A DNA stretch of 64,000 bases from Klebsormidium nitens (taxonomy: Eukaryota > Streptophyta > Klebsormidiophyceae > Klebsormidiales > Klebsormidiaceae): assembly GCA_000708835.1 (NCBI GenBank), contig DF236971.1:124001-188000 (forward strand). Reading direction: 5' to 3'. Within the stretch, counting starts at the first letter, position 1; each line of letters starts with the position of its first letter. The translations under genes were made by a program, and so were the position numbers. The notes under the pieces are model-generated. The model worked only from the letters and a program-made list of their open reading frames with translations. It was not told the origin of the DNA and made no database searches. Below, piece after piece: positions 50,201-59,926 of the stretch.

Positions 50201-51478
50201 TCCCCTGCTTCAAGGGTGAGTCAAAAACGTTGGGGACTACTGTTGAAAGACTCGCTCTGCTTTCTGTAAAAGGCGGGCTCATATTGCTTACGGCGCGGAT
50301 CGCTCCCACGGCCATGGTCTTCGTCCCCTGCTTTAAGGGTGAGTCAAAAACGTTAGGGACGGTTGTGAAGGACTCGCTTTGGAATCTGTGAAAGGCGGGC
50401 TTGCATCGCACCTTATGACGCGAATTGCGCCCACGGCCGTGGTTTTCGTCCCCTGCTTCAAGGGTGAGAGCGAAAGTCGTGACGAATTGTGGAACACTTT
50501 CGTAGAAGGCGGGCTCGCATTGCTCTTACGTCAGAAGGCGTGCTGGCTGTTCGGCGTCGGTGCTTGCTCTTGGATAATTAAGGCCTGCTTGTTTCTAGAC
50601 AGGAGCTGTTTACTTTCCTTGTGCTGTCGAGGGGGTTTCCGTTTGGGCGGGCAGCTTGTGATAGCGTTCAGACGCAATCGAGAAGAAGGTCCTTCCCAAG
50701 AAGCTGGTGAGGATGGACTCGGCAACTATTTGCTGCGGCCGTGACGTTACTGAGTCCCTCTGGGCCCCACATGAGGAGAGTGCTTATCTCAACCGTACTA
50801 TTAGGTATAACCAGAAACGCTGAACAGAGCCAGTTGATACATGACCGCTGCGATCCGTCTGAGAAGATACTGGTAGCTCCCATTTCACGTAAGAGACATT
50901 TTACTTAAGTTCCGAGCTACCCGGGCAAACAAACTAGAAACCCTAACCGACAAAATCACCCGCTCCGCACCCGAACCCACCCTAACCACCATACAACCCT
51001 ACCCGTCTCCCAGGCGCCTATCCTAAGTGAAATGGCTCTAAAGTGAAATGTGAGTTACCAAAGTTCTGAGAAGGAACACGATGGCTGTGATACTCACAAG
51101 AGCAAGGTACCGCTCGTCATGACGAAGCCTTGGATCCTTGTACAGCATCAGTGGAGTTTGGAGTTTCAGCTACTTTGATTTTCTCGTGCGTCGGGAACGC
51201 TACCCTAGCCAGCTTGGACGACTCTTACACGTCAACATTCCGCTAAGCAGCTCACTAGTCAGACACTCGCGCCTGATATGTTGAAGCATCAGCTTTCATG
51301 TCGAGTATTGTAGCCTCTAATTGGCAATAATCTTCACAATTTAATGCCCCACTCCGCAGGTTACAGCCACCGTCCGGACGAGTTCGCGTCCAAAGCGGAC
51401 ATGGAGAACGGAGTGCGGGTGTTGGCGCTTACGCTTGCAAAGCTGTCGGTCGGCCCAAAGACGGACTGCTGTCACTGA
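44214..51478 (+). CDS. UAH: ureidoglycolate amidohydrolase (M20 family), one exon end lost in a gap
   Basis: Exons: 44214-44479, 45219-45509, 46314-46513, 47726-47968 (runs into Ns), 49262-49377, 50053-50215, 51360-51478 (TGA). About 466 residues are visible and only about ten are missing, close to the usual plant length. The N-terminus MKNRGHLVSIVVTLLFAFSG is a signal peptide, fitting ER location as known for plant UAH. Metal and catalytic motifs of the M20/hydantoinase-carbamoylase type are present: GTGSHVDAIPLAGKYDG, FTSEEPTRFG, CLGSR across a junction, ELHIEQGP, GGHAGATLMPFRNDAG, SRAYHDSLF. The enzyme hydrolyses (S)-ureidoglycolate to glyoxylate, two ammonia and CO2, the last step of ureide breakdown. 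The tail ends LAKLSVGPKTDCCH. Related allantoate amidohydrolase is less likely because the whole run follows plant UAH (CLGSR, PCFKGYSHRPDEF). Confidence 0.93.
46871..47725 (+). repeat. tandem decayed copies of the start of UAH exon 4
   Basis: The acceptor plus exon start (GCAG then GCATCCCCATTGGGATCGTC) recurs upstream of the true exon at 47575, 47422, 47277, about 47133, 46996 and about 46871. Spacing is 151, 153, 145, 144, 137 and 125. Similarity falls steadily away from the real exon: the copy at 47575 is nearly exact, that at 47133 barely recognisable. The copies at 47575, 47422, 47277 and 46996 keep an AG acceptor. Confidence 0.85.
47969..48479. other. assembly gap (N run) inside UAH
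   Basis: 511 unknown bases begin just after SIPRE of exon 4 and so hide the end of that exon. A degenerate copy at 48612-48660 reads GTGAACGGCATCCCTCCCAAGG and goes on to encode an AKVTIGD-like end, which suggests what the exon's last residues resemble. Confidence 0.9.
48612..48775 (+). repeat. decayed copies of the end of UAH exon 4
   Basis: 48612-48660 resembles GGTGAACAGCATCCCTCGGG at the end of exon 4, extended by the part hidden in the gap. A weaker copy lies about 115 bases on (about 48728-48775). No functional donor is kept. These mirror the exon-start copies on the other side of the same exon. Confidence 0.6.
49809..50052 (+). repeat. two decayed copies of the start of UAH exon 6
   Basis: Acceptor plus CCxCCxCCACTTCCGGCGAC recurs at 49809 and 49930, before the real exon at 50053, spaced 121 and 123. 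The copies share a downstream tail (TTCTGGCGTT, GTTGCGTCTTC) that is intronic, so the unit crosses the exon edge. Confidence 0.85.
50216..50480 (+). repeat. two copies of the end of UAH exon 6 with donor sites
   Basis: The exon end (GCTCCCACGGCCATGGTCTT, CCCCTGCTTCAAGG, then GTGAGT) recurs, ending at 50338 and 50463 after the real end at 50215, spaced 123 and 125. Both extra copies keep GTGAG donors, so alternative splicing to them is physically possible. Confidence 0.85.
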
Positions 51479-52878
51479 GGGCGTAACCAAAAAACATGAC
51501 GTCAAGTATCTAATTGTGGGGGCGTTCAGATTGATGCCGGAGAAACACCTGTTGGCCATAGTTGCAATTGCGTGTGTTGATTGCGCTCGTAAGAAACTGG
51601 CAGATACACAGGATTTGGTATTCGTTATCAGCAGCATATATTCGTAAACTGGTCAGTAGGATAGTCTGCCGTACAATCAGAATTGTTGTGTATTAATAGT
51701 TGGAGACCAAACACAGATAGGAGTAGCGCGGCTAGATAGCTCGTATCATAATGTTGATAAAAGCTGATTGTTATACGACCTGCCTTTCAAAACCTGATTG
51801 AAATTGATTACGTGCACTGCATGGCTGTAGGTTCAGTCAGCCCCGAATACCGTACGTACACTAGCAGGACGCGTACTCGGTGCATTTTGCAACGCTTGGC
51901 GCAAGCGTTGTCTCAGTAATCCTACCAACGAGGCCCGTCGCATGAAGTTTGCGATAGTACCTATTGACCCGTCGGTCGGACGGCCTGGCCTGCCGCAGCC
52001 TCGAGCTGGTTTACCAAGATAGATATATTGGCCATGCCTCATGGCCGCGTGTAGTGCATGAGTTAGCGCGGCGATCGGGGCCCTAGTCTGAAGTTTGGCC
52101 TCGATCCAATCTTGAATCTATAAGTTAACTAGGCTCCGACATTCGCGAGCTATTTTTTCCGTTTGATCATGATCACGTACCGTCCGGTCATGAATATATA
52201 TGACCCGGCCATGGCTTTTGATCGACGTTCACCATCACATAGCATGTGCCATGACTGATCACGTGCAAGATCCCGCAAAGCGCGCGCGGCGGCGGCGCCA
52301 ATTTATGTTCAAATTGGCTTGCATGCCTAGCTAAGTTCCCGACTGGAAGTAGGGCGCAACCACACATGATGTATATCCGACGGGCTTCAATATGCCGCTG
52401 TATACGGCGCGCCTGCCGCGGCGCGGGCCCGCTCAAATTGACCTGCGCCGCGTGCGCTCGGGTTGGCTCCGACGGGCGTTAAATGACCTCAGGCTAGCGT
52501 GCGACTCCATGAAAAATGGCATGTTGACGGTGCAAGATTTTGTCACCATGAACGCGCACCGGGCAGCACGCACAAGATGACGACGAACATGAACGTCCGC
52601 TTGTCGTAGTGCAGAAGATGCATTAATCGAAGGCACAGGTCAGCCATAGCGTTTTGAGCTCATGTAAACACTTGTGTGGTCAAACAGGCGCCGCCCACTG
52701 AGGGCCTACCGGCTCCGTGCCCACACAGGGTGCGCGCACATGCAATCTCTAGCGTAGACTATCGCAGTCACTTTCAACGCAACACGATAAAAGTTCAAAA
52801 CCTGAGATTTCCGAAACCCGTATAAACCCCCGGACTGACCGAAACCTGTCGTCGTTCAGTCTCGATCGAAGAATGTAA
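51479..52878. other. intergenic region between UAH and UGLYAH (convergent)
   Basis: About 1.4 kb, tail to tail. Both 3' UTRs must lie here. It contains AT-rich short inverted stretches around 52130-52240, but no gene, RNA or mobile element could be supported. Confidence 0.5.
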
Positions 52879-55800
52879 CTAAACAATGCCCGGATCCCGG
52901 TTGTTGTCCTTATAGATAAGGTAACGGCTCCTCGTAGACCCTAGTGCCCCATACCTGCAATTGAAAGACGCAAAAGTTACACACCTTATATGGAGGTTTG
53001 ACTTGATCCCAAAGTCAAACTCAGTCGGCTCTGACTTGAGCAGCTTCACCGAGGCCGTTAACCGCTTACGATCGGAAGCGGCCATAGCCAATGGCTCATA
53101 GGAAATTTAGATTATGCAAACAAAGCCCATCCACATCAGAAGAGTCAACCCAGCAGATGAGGTCTTCATTTCCCATTGTCAAGGTTTTTATGAATCTGAA
53201 AAGGATTTGAAGAGGACCAAGAAGCCTCGAAGGCGAAGTCCGTCCTGTTTATTGGGACGGGTGGAGCGGCACGTCAAAACTAGTTCGGCCGAGCTGCGTG
53301 CTTAGCAGGACCGACGTGATCTCAGGTAGCGTTCTCAAGAATGCGAAGTATAAACTACGACGCATTCAACTCGACCCGAAAGTCAACGTGCACTCCATTC
53401 CACGGCTGCATTGGGGCTGGACTTGAGCAACAATGACTTGTCAAAACGCATTGGTACGAATGAAGCTCGGGTGACGGTGAATGTAAAGCTTACCATTGGG
53501 GCACGAACGGCGCCATCCAGATCGCGTCCCCGGCTTGGACCGGGTACCTGCACGGGCACGGGCTCAGGAGCTTAGAGCGTGAAGAACGTCGAAGCGGAGT
53601 CCTGTTTAGGTACTGGTTAGGTTCGCGCGAAACCTGTTACCATTTCGCTGAACAACTATCTGACCGTCCATCTTATGCAAGGCGACCGGACCGTCGAGCA
53701 GTGAGGTTTGACGCGCAGAGGTAACTGGGGCTGATGACACGTCGAACAAGTCATGCGTTATCAGCATTGGCTGACACGTGGTCGCACGAGGCACGCCGTT
53801 GGCCACGCTGCCACAAGGGTGCTTCACTTTTGTTTGAGACCTTGATTTGACAAAAGAGATCTGCTGGAAACGGGGCCTGACAGGTCGGGATGTACGGACG
53901 CCCGAAAATCCGTGCGGCCCGCCATTTCATTCAGAATTACAGTACTGCAAAAGCAAAATTTGATCCGGACGAGTGGTTGTGTTGCGATCGAAGCTTCATG
54001 CAGTCTCGGATGCATGAGACGAAGCGTCCGCAACAGTATTTGGGAACGGTTGACAGATACGGTCTGTCGAAAACGCTGACGAACATTCAACAGCTCACGG
54101 CTTGTCGAAAAGCGTTGTTTGAAAAGTCAGAGGCTCGTCACTCGTCGACAATCAAGGTCCGGATGAGCACTCCATGTACTTTCAACCACTTACCATTCCG
54201 TGATTCGTAACCGATTCACCAGCTAGGATTTATCAAACGATCGGTCTGCTTAGGTTGATCAGCGAGATTCAATCCAGCATTGAGGACACAACGACAGCCG
54301 TAGATGTGCCCTCTCGAAGCAGCACCTGGAGTCATCGGACGGTCAGAGGCTCACCACTTGTCAGCGAGGCGGTAGATCCCCTGGCCCTCCAGGAGCAGCA
54401 GCCCGTGCTGATTGTAGTGAACCTCCTTCACATTCAGGAACTCGCCCGGCTGGAAGTCCATGACCTGCACACAAATGGACGAATTTGCAATGTTGTGCAG
54501 ATATCAGGAGGGCGCACGCGGGGGGGGCAACAATAGTGGAGCTCCTTCACGTTCAGAAACTCGCCCGGCTGGAAGTCCATGACCTGCACACGAAGGGGGG
54601 GGTTTGGAAGACTGTACACATACTAGGAGGGCGCACGCGGGGGGGCAACAATAGGGCACCTCCTTCACGTTCAGAAACTCGCCCGGCTGGAAGTTCGTGA
54701 CCTGCACACCGAGGGGGGGGATTTGGAGGACTGTACACATACTAGGAGAGCGCACGCGGGGGGGTAAACAATAGTGCACCTATTTTGACCGTTAGGAACT
54801 TGCGCGGCTGGAAGTCCATGACCTGCACACGAACGAAGAGGTCAGCCCGTTTGTACATATATTTGGGGGCCAGGGAGGGACGTAGAGCACTTTCTTCATG
54901 TACAAAAACGGGCCCGGTTGGAAGTCCGAGGCATGGCATGTCTGTACAAGAATTTGGCAACTTAATGATACTGCACAAAAACGGGGGCCCTGTTGGGCCT
55001 CGGAGAAAGTTAGAAAGCGCACTTCAGTCACGACGACAGACTCGGCCTCGGGGGGGGCAATTTCCCGCAATCAGAGGCCACTCCAAAGGGTGGATGAGTG
55101 AAAGGTTTTGCTGACGAGTGTTGGGGCCACAGCGCATTGATAAACTGGGAAAGAGGTTTGATGGGGAGCAATGAAGACAGCTTCGACATCCTTCTATGCG
55201 CTGCTTGCAGGAAGGAATCCGCGAACCCGTTCGTCGGGTAGACTCGGAGTGGCCATTCCCGGTCGCCCTTTCTACTCCGTAGTGGTCCGGAAGATGACGA
55301 AGGTCGCGTCCCGACCAGATTAGATCACATCATCCGGGGTGGGACTGACAACGGCACGACATCAACCTTGAGAAAAAGGGCGACGTCAACAAGAAAAGAG
55401 AAAACGACTCGCACAACGAGTCGCTAAAACATGGTCGCCCGTTTGTGGCACGAGCAAACAGTGAGCCCTTTGAGATCCTCCCGTGTGCAGTATAAGGGTG
55501 TAAATTCACTGCTCCATTGTCCGTATCAGAGGCATTGGAGTCGCCATGAAACAGAGAGAGAGCGCGCGACAAGGGCGACCGAGCTGTCATGCCGCAAGTT
55601 GCGGCCCTCAAAACGCTCAGATCAATAACCAGAGAAGAGGCAAGGAACGGCGGAGCAGGCTCAGAGGACCAAAGCGGATGGGCAAGGACAGCACTTGCTT
55701 TATCCGGGGAGAGTGTACCAGATCCTCCAATGGATGCTCTACCAAAGTACGGAATAATGGGGCTCGGCACAGCGGAGACGGCTAGGAGGACATTCTCCGC

Positions 55801-58424
55801 AACAGGACCCGCAAGCAGTAAAGTGGTTAAAACTCAAAAGATGTCTCATGAGTGTCCAGACTATATACAGTGTGACTCAGAAACACCAGACGATATCGAG
55901 AGATCGAATCATATCAAATAGAGGTGCAGAACAACGAAAGCGGAAGAAGGGCAGAGCTTGGAGTCGGCATCGTCAAAGGACAAAGAAATTGAGGAGAAGA
56001 CAGGCCGAAAGTTGAGGAGGCTTACGTGGATGTTGAAGTCGTACTGGAGCGTCATGGGGATGAGCTTGCGTAGTGCGAACACCTCCCCCGGAACGGGAAG
56101 CACCGGCTGCGCATCGACGACCCCGGCAAAAAACTCCGGCTCCAGCTTGAGCGCGTGCTCCTCCGGGGAGAACGTGTGCCTGCGTTGGTTGAGAAGGAAG
56201 GGTTTGCCCCGGAACCGAAAGTTTGGACACGTGCCCAAAGTTTTGAAGTGTTTGACGAGAAGTTCCGGATTCGATATGCTGATCAACGTGCGTATGCAGC
56301 TTTTAAAAGGACCCCGTGCTCCAACGCTTTTAAGGGGGGGAGACGTGCGCCTGCATCTTGGGGGGGTACATGCAGCCCTCCAGTCCTGTAGAAGGGGGCT
56401 AACACCACGTTGACGTGCATGTTGAGCAGTCTTTGTGAAGTTTTAACACACTCGCAGTATGCGGCTCTTCCAGCTCGGCCAGAACCATCGTCCTTACGAG
56501 AACCAGCACAGATACATAAGAATCAGAGAATCCTCAGGATCGAAGTGCGGGAAAGACAGCGGACTTTAGCGGGAGTGGGCATCTGCCGCTGACCTCTTTT
56601 CGATGATCACCAGGAGGGCCCCTTCCTTCGAGGTGATCTTGCTTTCGAGAAGAGAAGGGGCGTAGAAGAAGCCGCCCTTGGCCACCTTCTTGCTCTTCTT
56701 TCCCTTGATGCCGGTGCTGACCGCCCCCTCGATGACATACCCAAAACGCTGTGCCCCTGTAGTTACGACCAAGCAGCAGAGCTTTGTCCGGGATGCTCGT
56801 TGGAGTTGGCAATGATGGTTTGTTAGCGATCGTGGGGATGATCGAGAAGTCACTATGCAACTCCTGATGAAGAATGCACGGCGCACGTGCACCCGAGCAT
56901 TTGGCAATGATTGGGGGAAATGACCTGAAAATGTCGGCTGCTTGTGGGGAGCGTCGGAGACTGGCAAGCGCCCCCAATTTTCAGCTCAAAATTGCTGGGT
57001 AAGAGAGCCCAAAATGGAGTTCATGGAACCGTTGAAGTATGGATTAGACGCATTCCCCCTAACATTTCACCAAAGCCATTCAAGCGGCCAATCTGGACAT
57101 AGTAAAAGCGCAAGTGGGAGGAACTGACGTCAGATGTCAATGAGCATGGTCAGGGCTGATGGAGGCCTCGCTGGGTCCAAAATAGGCCCAAGACTTATGC
57201 GGAAGGGCGGTGCTATCGGGTGTTGGCGGTGAGAGGGCCAGGTTTGATAAGCGGGGCATCATTTGACATGAGGTCCTTTTGAAGCCAGGAGAAGATCCAG
57301 AAGGCCGATTCTATTGTCTGAATCTCCCTTGTCACTGTATGTGTCATGGCCCTCGCTTCGAATTGTAGATCTCTTCAATCAAAGCAGGATTCTGTAGTAT
57401 TATGCAAGTCTAGTAGTTACATGACAAGCGACATCTCTGACACTCTCTCATAATTATGAACTCACCGGAGGGGGCCGATGGAATAGTAGCATTGGCCTTC
57501 AAGTCCGCAAGCGACATCACAAACTGTGCCCCCATGGCGGGAGTGATGATGATTGCAGCGAGAGCATTCTCCCATCCAGGGGGGGTAAACCACACCCGGC
57601 TCTCAGGGGTGATCAGCGCATGGTCCTTCTCTACGTGGCTGCGAGTGAAACCCGGTAAACCTGCAGGGTTCAAGATTGAGGTTACTGAGTCGTTTTGTCA
57701 CAATATAAGACACAGTTCATTGTGAAAGCATTGTCTTCAAAATGTTATCTGTTAGCAACGAATGATGTCTGCCAAAAAGTCTTTGCACAAGAGCATGGTG
57801 AAACAAAGATGAATTCAATGAGATTCTTGATGAGTCCAGATTGGCAGACCACGAGTCAAGAATAACCGGCCGCAAATGACAAACAGATACTTTTAGACAA
57901 TCTGAAGTGATAGACTGAATTTTTTTCTCGCTAAGAGATCCGCTCCTTTCAGATGGGGCAGAAGACCAGCATTTGCCAGCACTACTGACAACTCAACTCG
58001 TCCATGAAAAAGGCTCATAAGTGAGACAGCTTGGTGACTGCAACCATCCGCACTCTGAGGTTCCTTCAATGTTCCTTCAATGAATTAAAATAGCTCGTCA
58101 GAATCGAGGATTGCCGGAAGGACTGCCACAAACATTTGTTGAGATAGAAAGGTACACATTGATGCCTGTTGTGATGGAAATCACCAGTCTACCGCAAGAC
58201 TTTCCAAAGCCTGACTGGCAAGCTTAGAGACGCAGCAGCACAACCAACTGACCTAGGAGGAAGTCTTCTCCACCAGGCGCTGAGCTGGCCCCGAAGTTCT
58301 TGGTGGGGGGCTGGAATTGCAGGGGCACCGAGCCCCCTGCATCTGCATTGCACGTTTCTGCAGACTGGCTTTTGGACACCGAAGTGATTAGGAGTAGCGC
58401 CACCAATGTGATGGTGACCGCCAT
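52879..58424 (-). CDS. UGLYAH: (S)-ureidoglycine aminohydrolase (bicupin)
   Basis: Exons: 58424-58253, 57660-57466, 56756-56594, 56179-56026, 54464-54355, 53547-53494, 52954-52879 (TAG). All phases join, giving 307 residues, close to the ~300 of plant UGLYAH. MAVTITLVALLLITSVSKSQ is a signal peptide. The first cupin includes LPGFTRSHVEKDHALITPES, NALAAIIITPAMGAQFVM and RFGYVIEGAV. The second includes VPGEVFALRKLIPMTLQYDF, MDFQPGEFLNVKEVHYNQHG, LLLLEGQGIYRL, PVQAGDAIWMAPFVPQWYGA and SRYLIYKDNNRDP. Glu/His/His of KEVHYNQH and Gln of VPQW match the known Mn-binding set of the C-terminal cupin. The enzyme releases ammonia from (S)-ureidoglycine to form (S)-ureidoglycolate, the substrate of the neighbouring UAH. 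Confidence 0.94.
54465..54945 (-). repeat. tandem copies of the start of UGLYAH exon 5
   Basis: On the minus strand, upstream of the true exon start at 54464, the acceptor plus GTCATGGACTTCCAGCCGGG recurs with starts at 54583, 54701, 54822 and about 54933 (spacing 119, 118, 121, ~111). The three nearest keep GTGCAG acceptors. Similarity to the exon falls with distance, and flanking G-runs are repeated too. In-frame read-through soon hits stops or diverges, so the copies are not useful exons. Confidence 0.87.
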
Positions 58425-59926
58425 TAGTACTTATCACCCCCAGCGAATGCTGCAGAAATAGCTCAAAACAACCAAAATCCCATTGGAAGTCGAGGATATC
58501 AACAGTTTGCCAGTGGAAATTGGAGGATAAAACTTGAAACAGGATGAAGCCGAACGAAACCCTAAAAGTTTACAGTATTATACAGTCCACATTCGTGCAA
58601 TTGAGGAAAGAGCGGGGGGGCCCGGGGGGACGGCAGCGCCCCCCTATTTTGAGTGTAAACTGAAGGGCGGGGAATTACACCGGGCGCTGCAGTCATACTA
58701 CTGTATGATAGCCCTATAGGGATTTAGGGTTCCCCATGGGGAAGAGGTTGCTCAGAGTCAAAGCCGAACTCTTCGCATTGCAGGCTCACCTGCTGCAGTG
58801 ATTGGTCAGTTGGACGCTCGCTTCTGAATCTAGAGAAGAGCACTAAATTTAATCGGGACGCAGAAGATAGATTGGAAGGTTTCTCAGAATTGGCGGAACC
58901 GGGCTCTGCAAGAAGGATCGTTGACAGCTCTCGTCGTGCTTCAAAGATGACAGGGGTTGACGGAGCGAAGTCTGCACAGTAAGTCTTGCTGTCAGGATCT
59001 CTCCTAAGTTTGAAGGGATTGCATTGTTTATTCTGTTGTAAGTATATCGTTTTATGGTGGTTTCTTCGTATTGTCAATGCCCATATGCTCACACATGGAA
59101 AGATGGTGGACTCTTTGGATTGTCCATTGGCAAGATGCTTTCTCAAGCGACAATTTCCAGGAAGCTTCACTGTGAAGTTTTCCAGAATCTTCACTGTACC
59201 TGATTCTCTTTCCAAATTGCTGCAAGAGGAAAAATCTCTTACTTGCTGTTAACCAATTTCAAGTGTAAGCTTCGCCTTTTATGCAAGCAAGTTGGATAAC
59301 TTCCCATGATGCTCTTTCTGCTTCTGTTTCCCTTCAACGGTATGATCATGGATCTTGCAAATTTTCAGGCAAACTCTAAAATGTCATCCTTTTCACAAAG
59401 CTGCGTTACGGATCAAAGTTCAATAGAAGCATTTGTGCCGTTGCTTTCTGTGGAGCCTTGCGCCTATGCCAGGGCCCTCTATTGATGCTGAGGATCTGTA
59501 ACGATCAATGAGTCAGCTCTCACAGTAATCGTACTTTACAAGTCCAAAACATTGGCTGAAGAGGTTTCTTATGCATTGCAAAGAGCTTGACAGATTCATC
59601 TCAGCCTTCATTTTTACTCCATTATGCACGAGCGCTTGCACCAAAAAGCTCCAGAACAGAATTGGCCTGTTTGAGAAGCAAGCGATCTAGTTGAAAATAA
59701 AAGGGAGCACTGGATCCTTCGGTTTTCTCGGCTGTAGAGGGCCCCTGCGCATCATCATTGCATGAGCTTTAAAGCAGCACCTCATCCTCTACCTTCAAGA
59801 AGCTAGATCACACTGCCTGATGGGAGCAGCTGCAAGTCCAGCTTCTGTCCCCTAAACCTGTCAGATCAGCTTCTTCCACTGCAGCATACGTGTCTGTTCC
59901 TCTATATTCGTCTGAGTCCCTCAGCC
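58425..59926. promoter_or_regulatory. divergent intergenic region, UGLYAH (-) and GDP-fucose synthase (+)
   Basis: 1.5 kb between two start codons facing away from each other. It holds a G/C-run segment near 58613-58650 and no recognisable coding exon. It presumably carries both promoters, but no specific element is identified. Confidence 0.4.

Noticed and set aside
54465-54945. CRISPR array
   Set aside because: The repeats contain splice acceptors and the start of a recognised exon, decay with distance, and lie in an intron of a eukaryotic gene.
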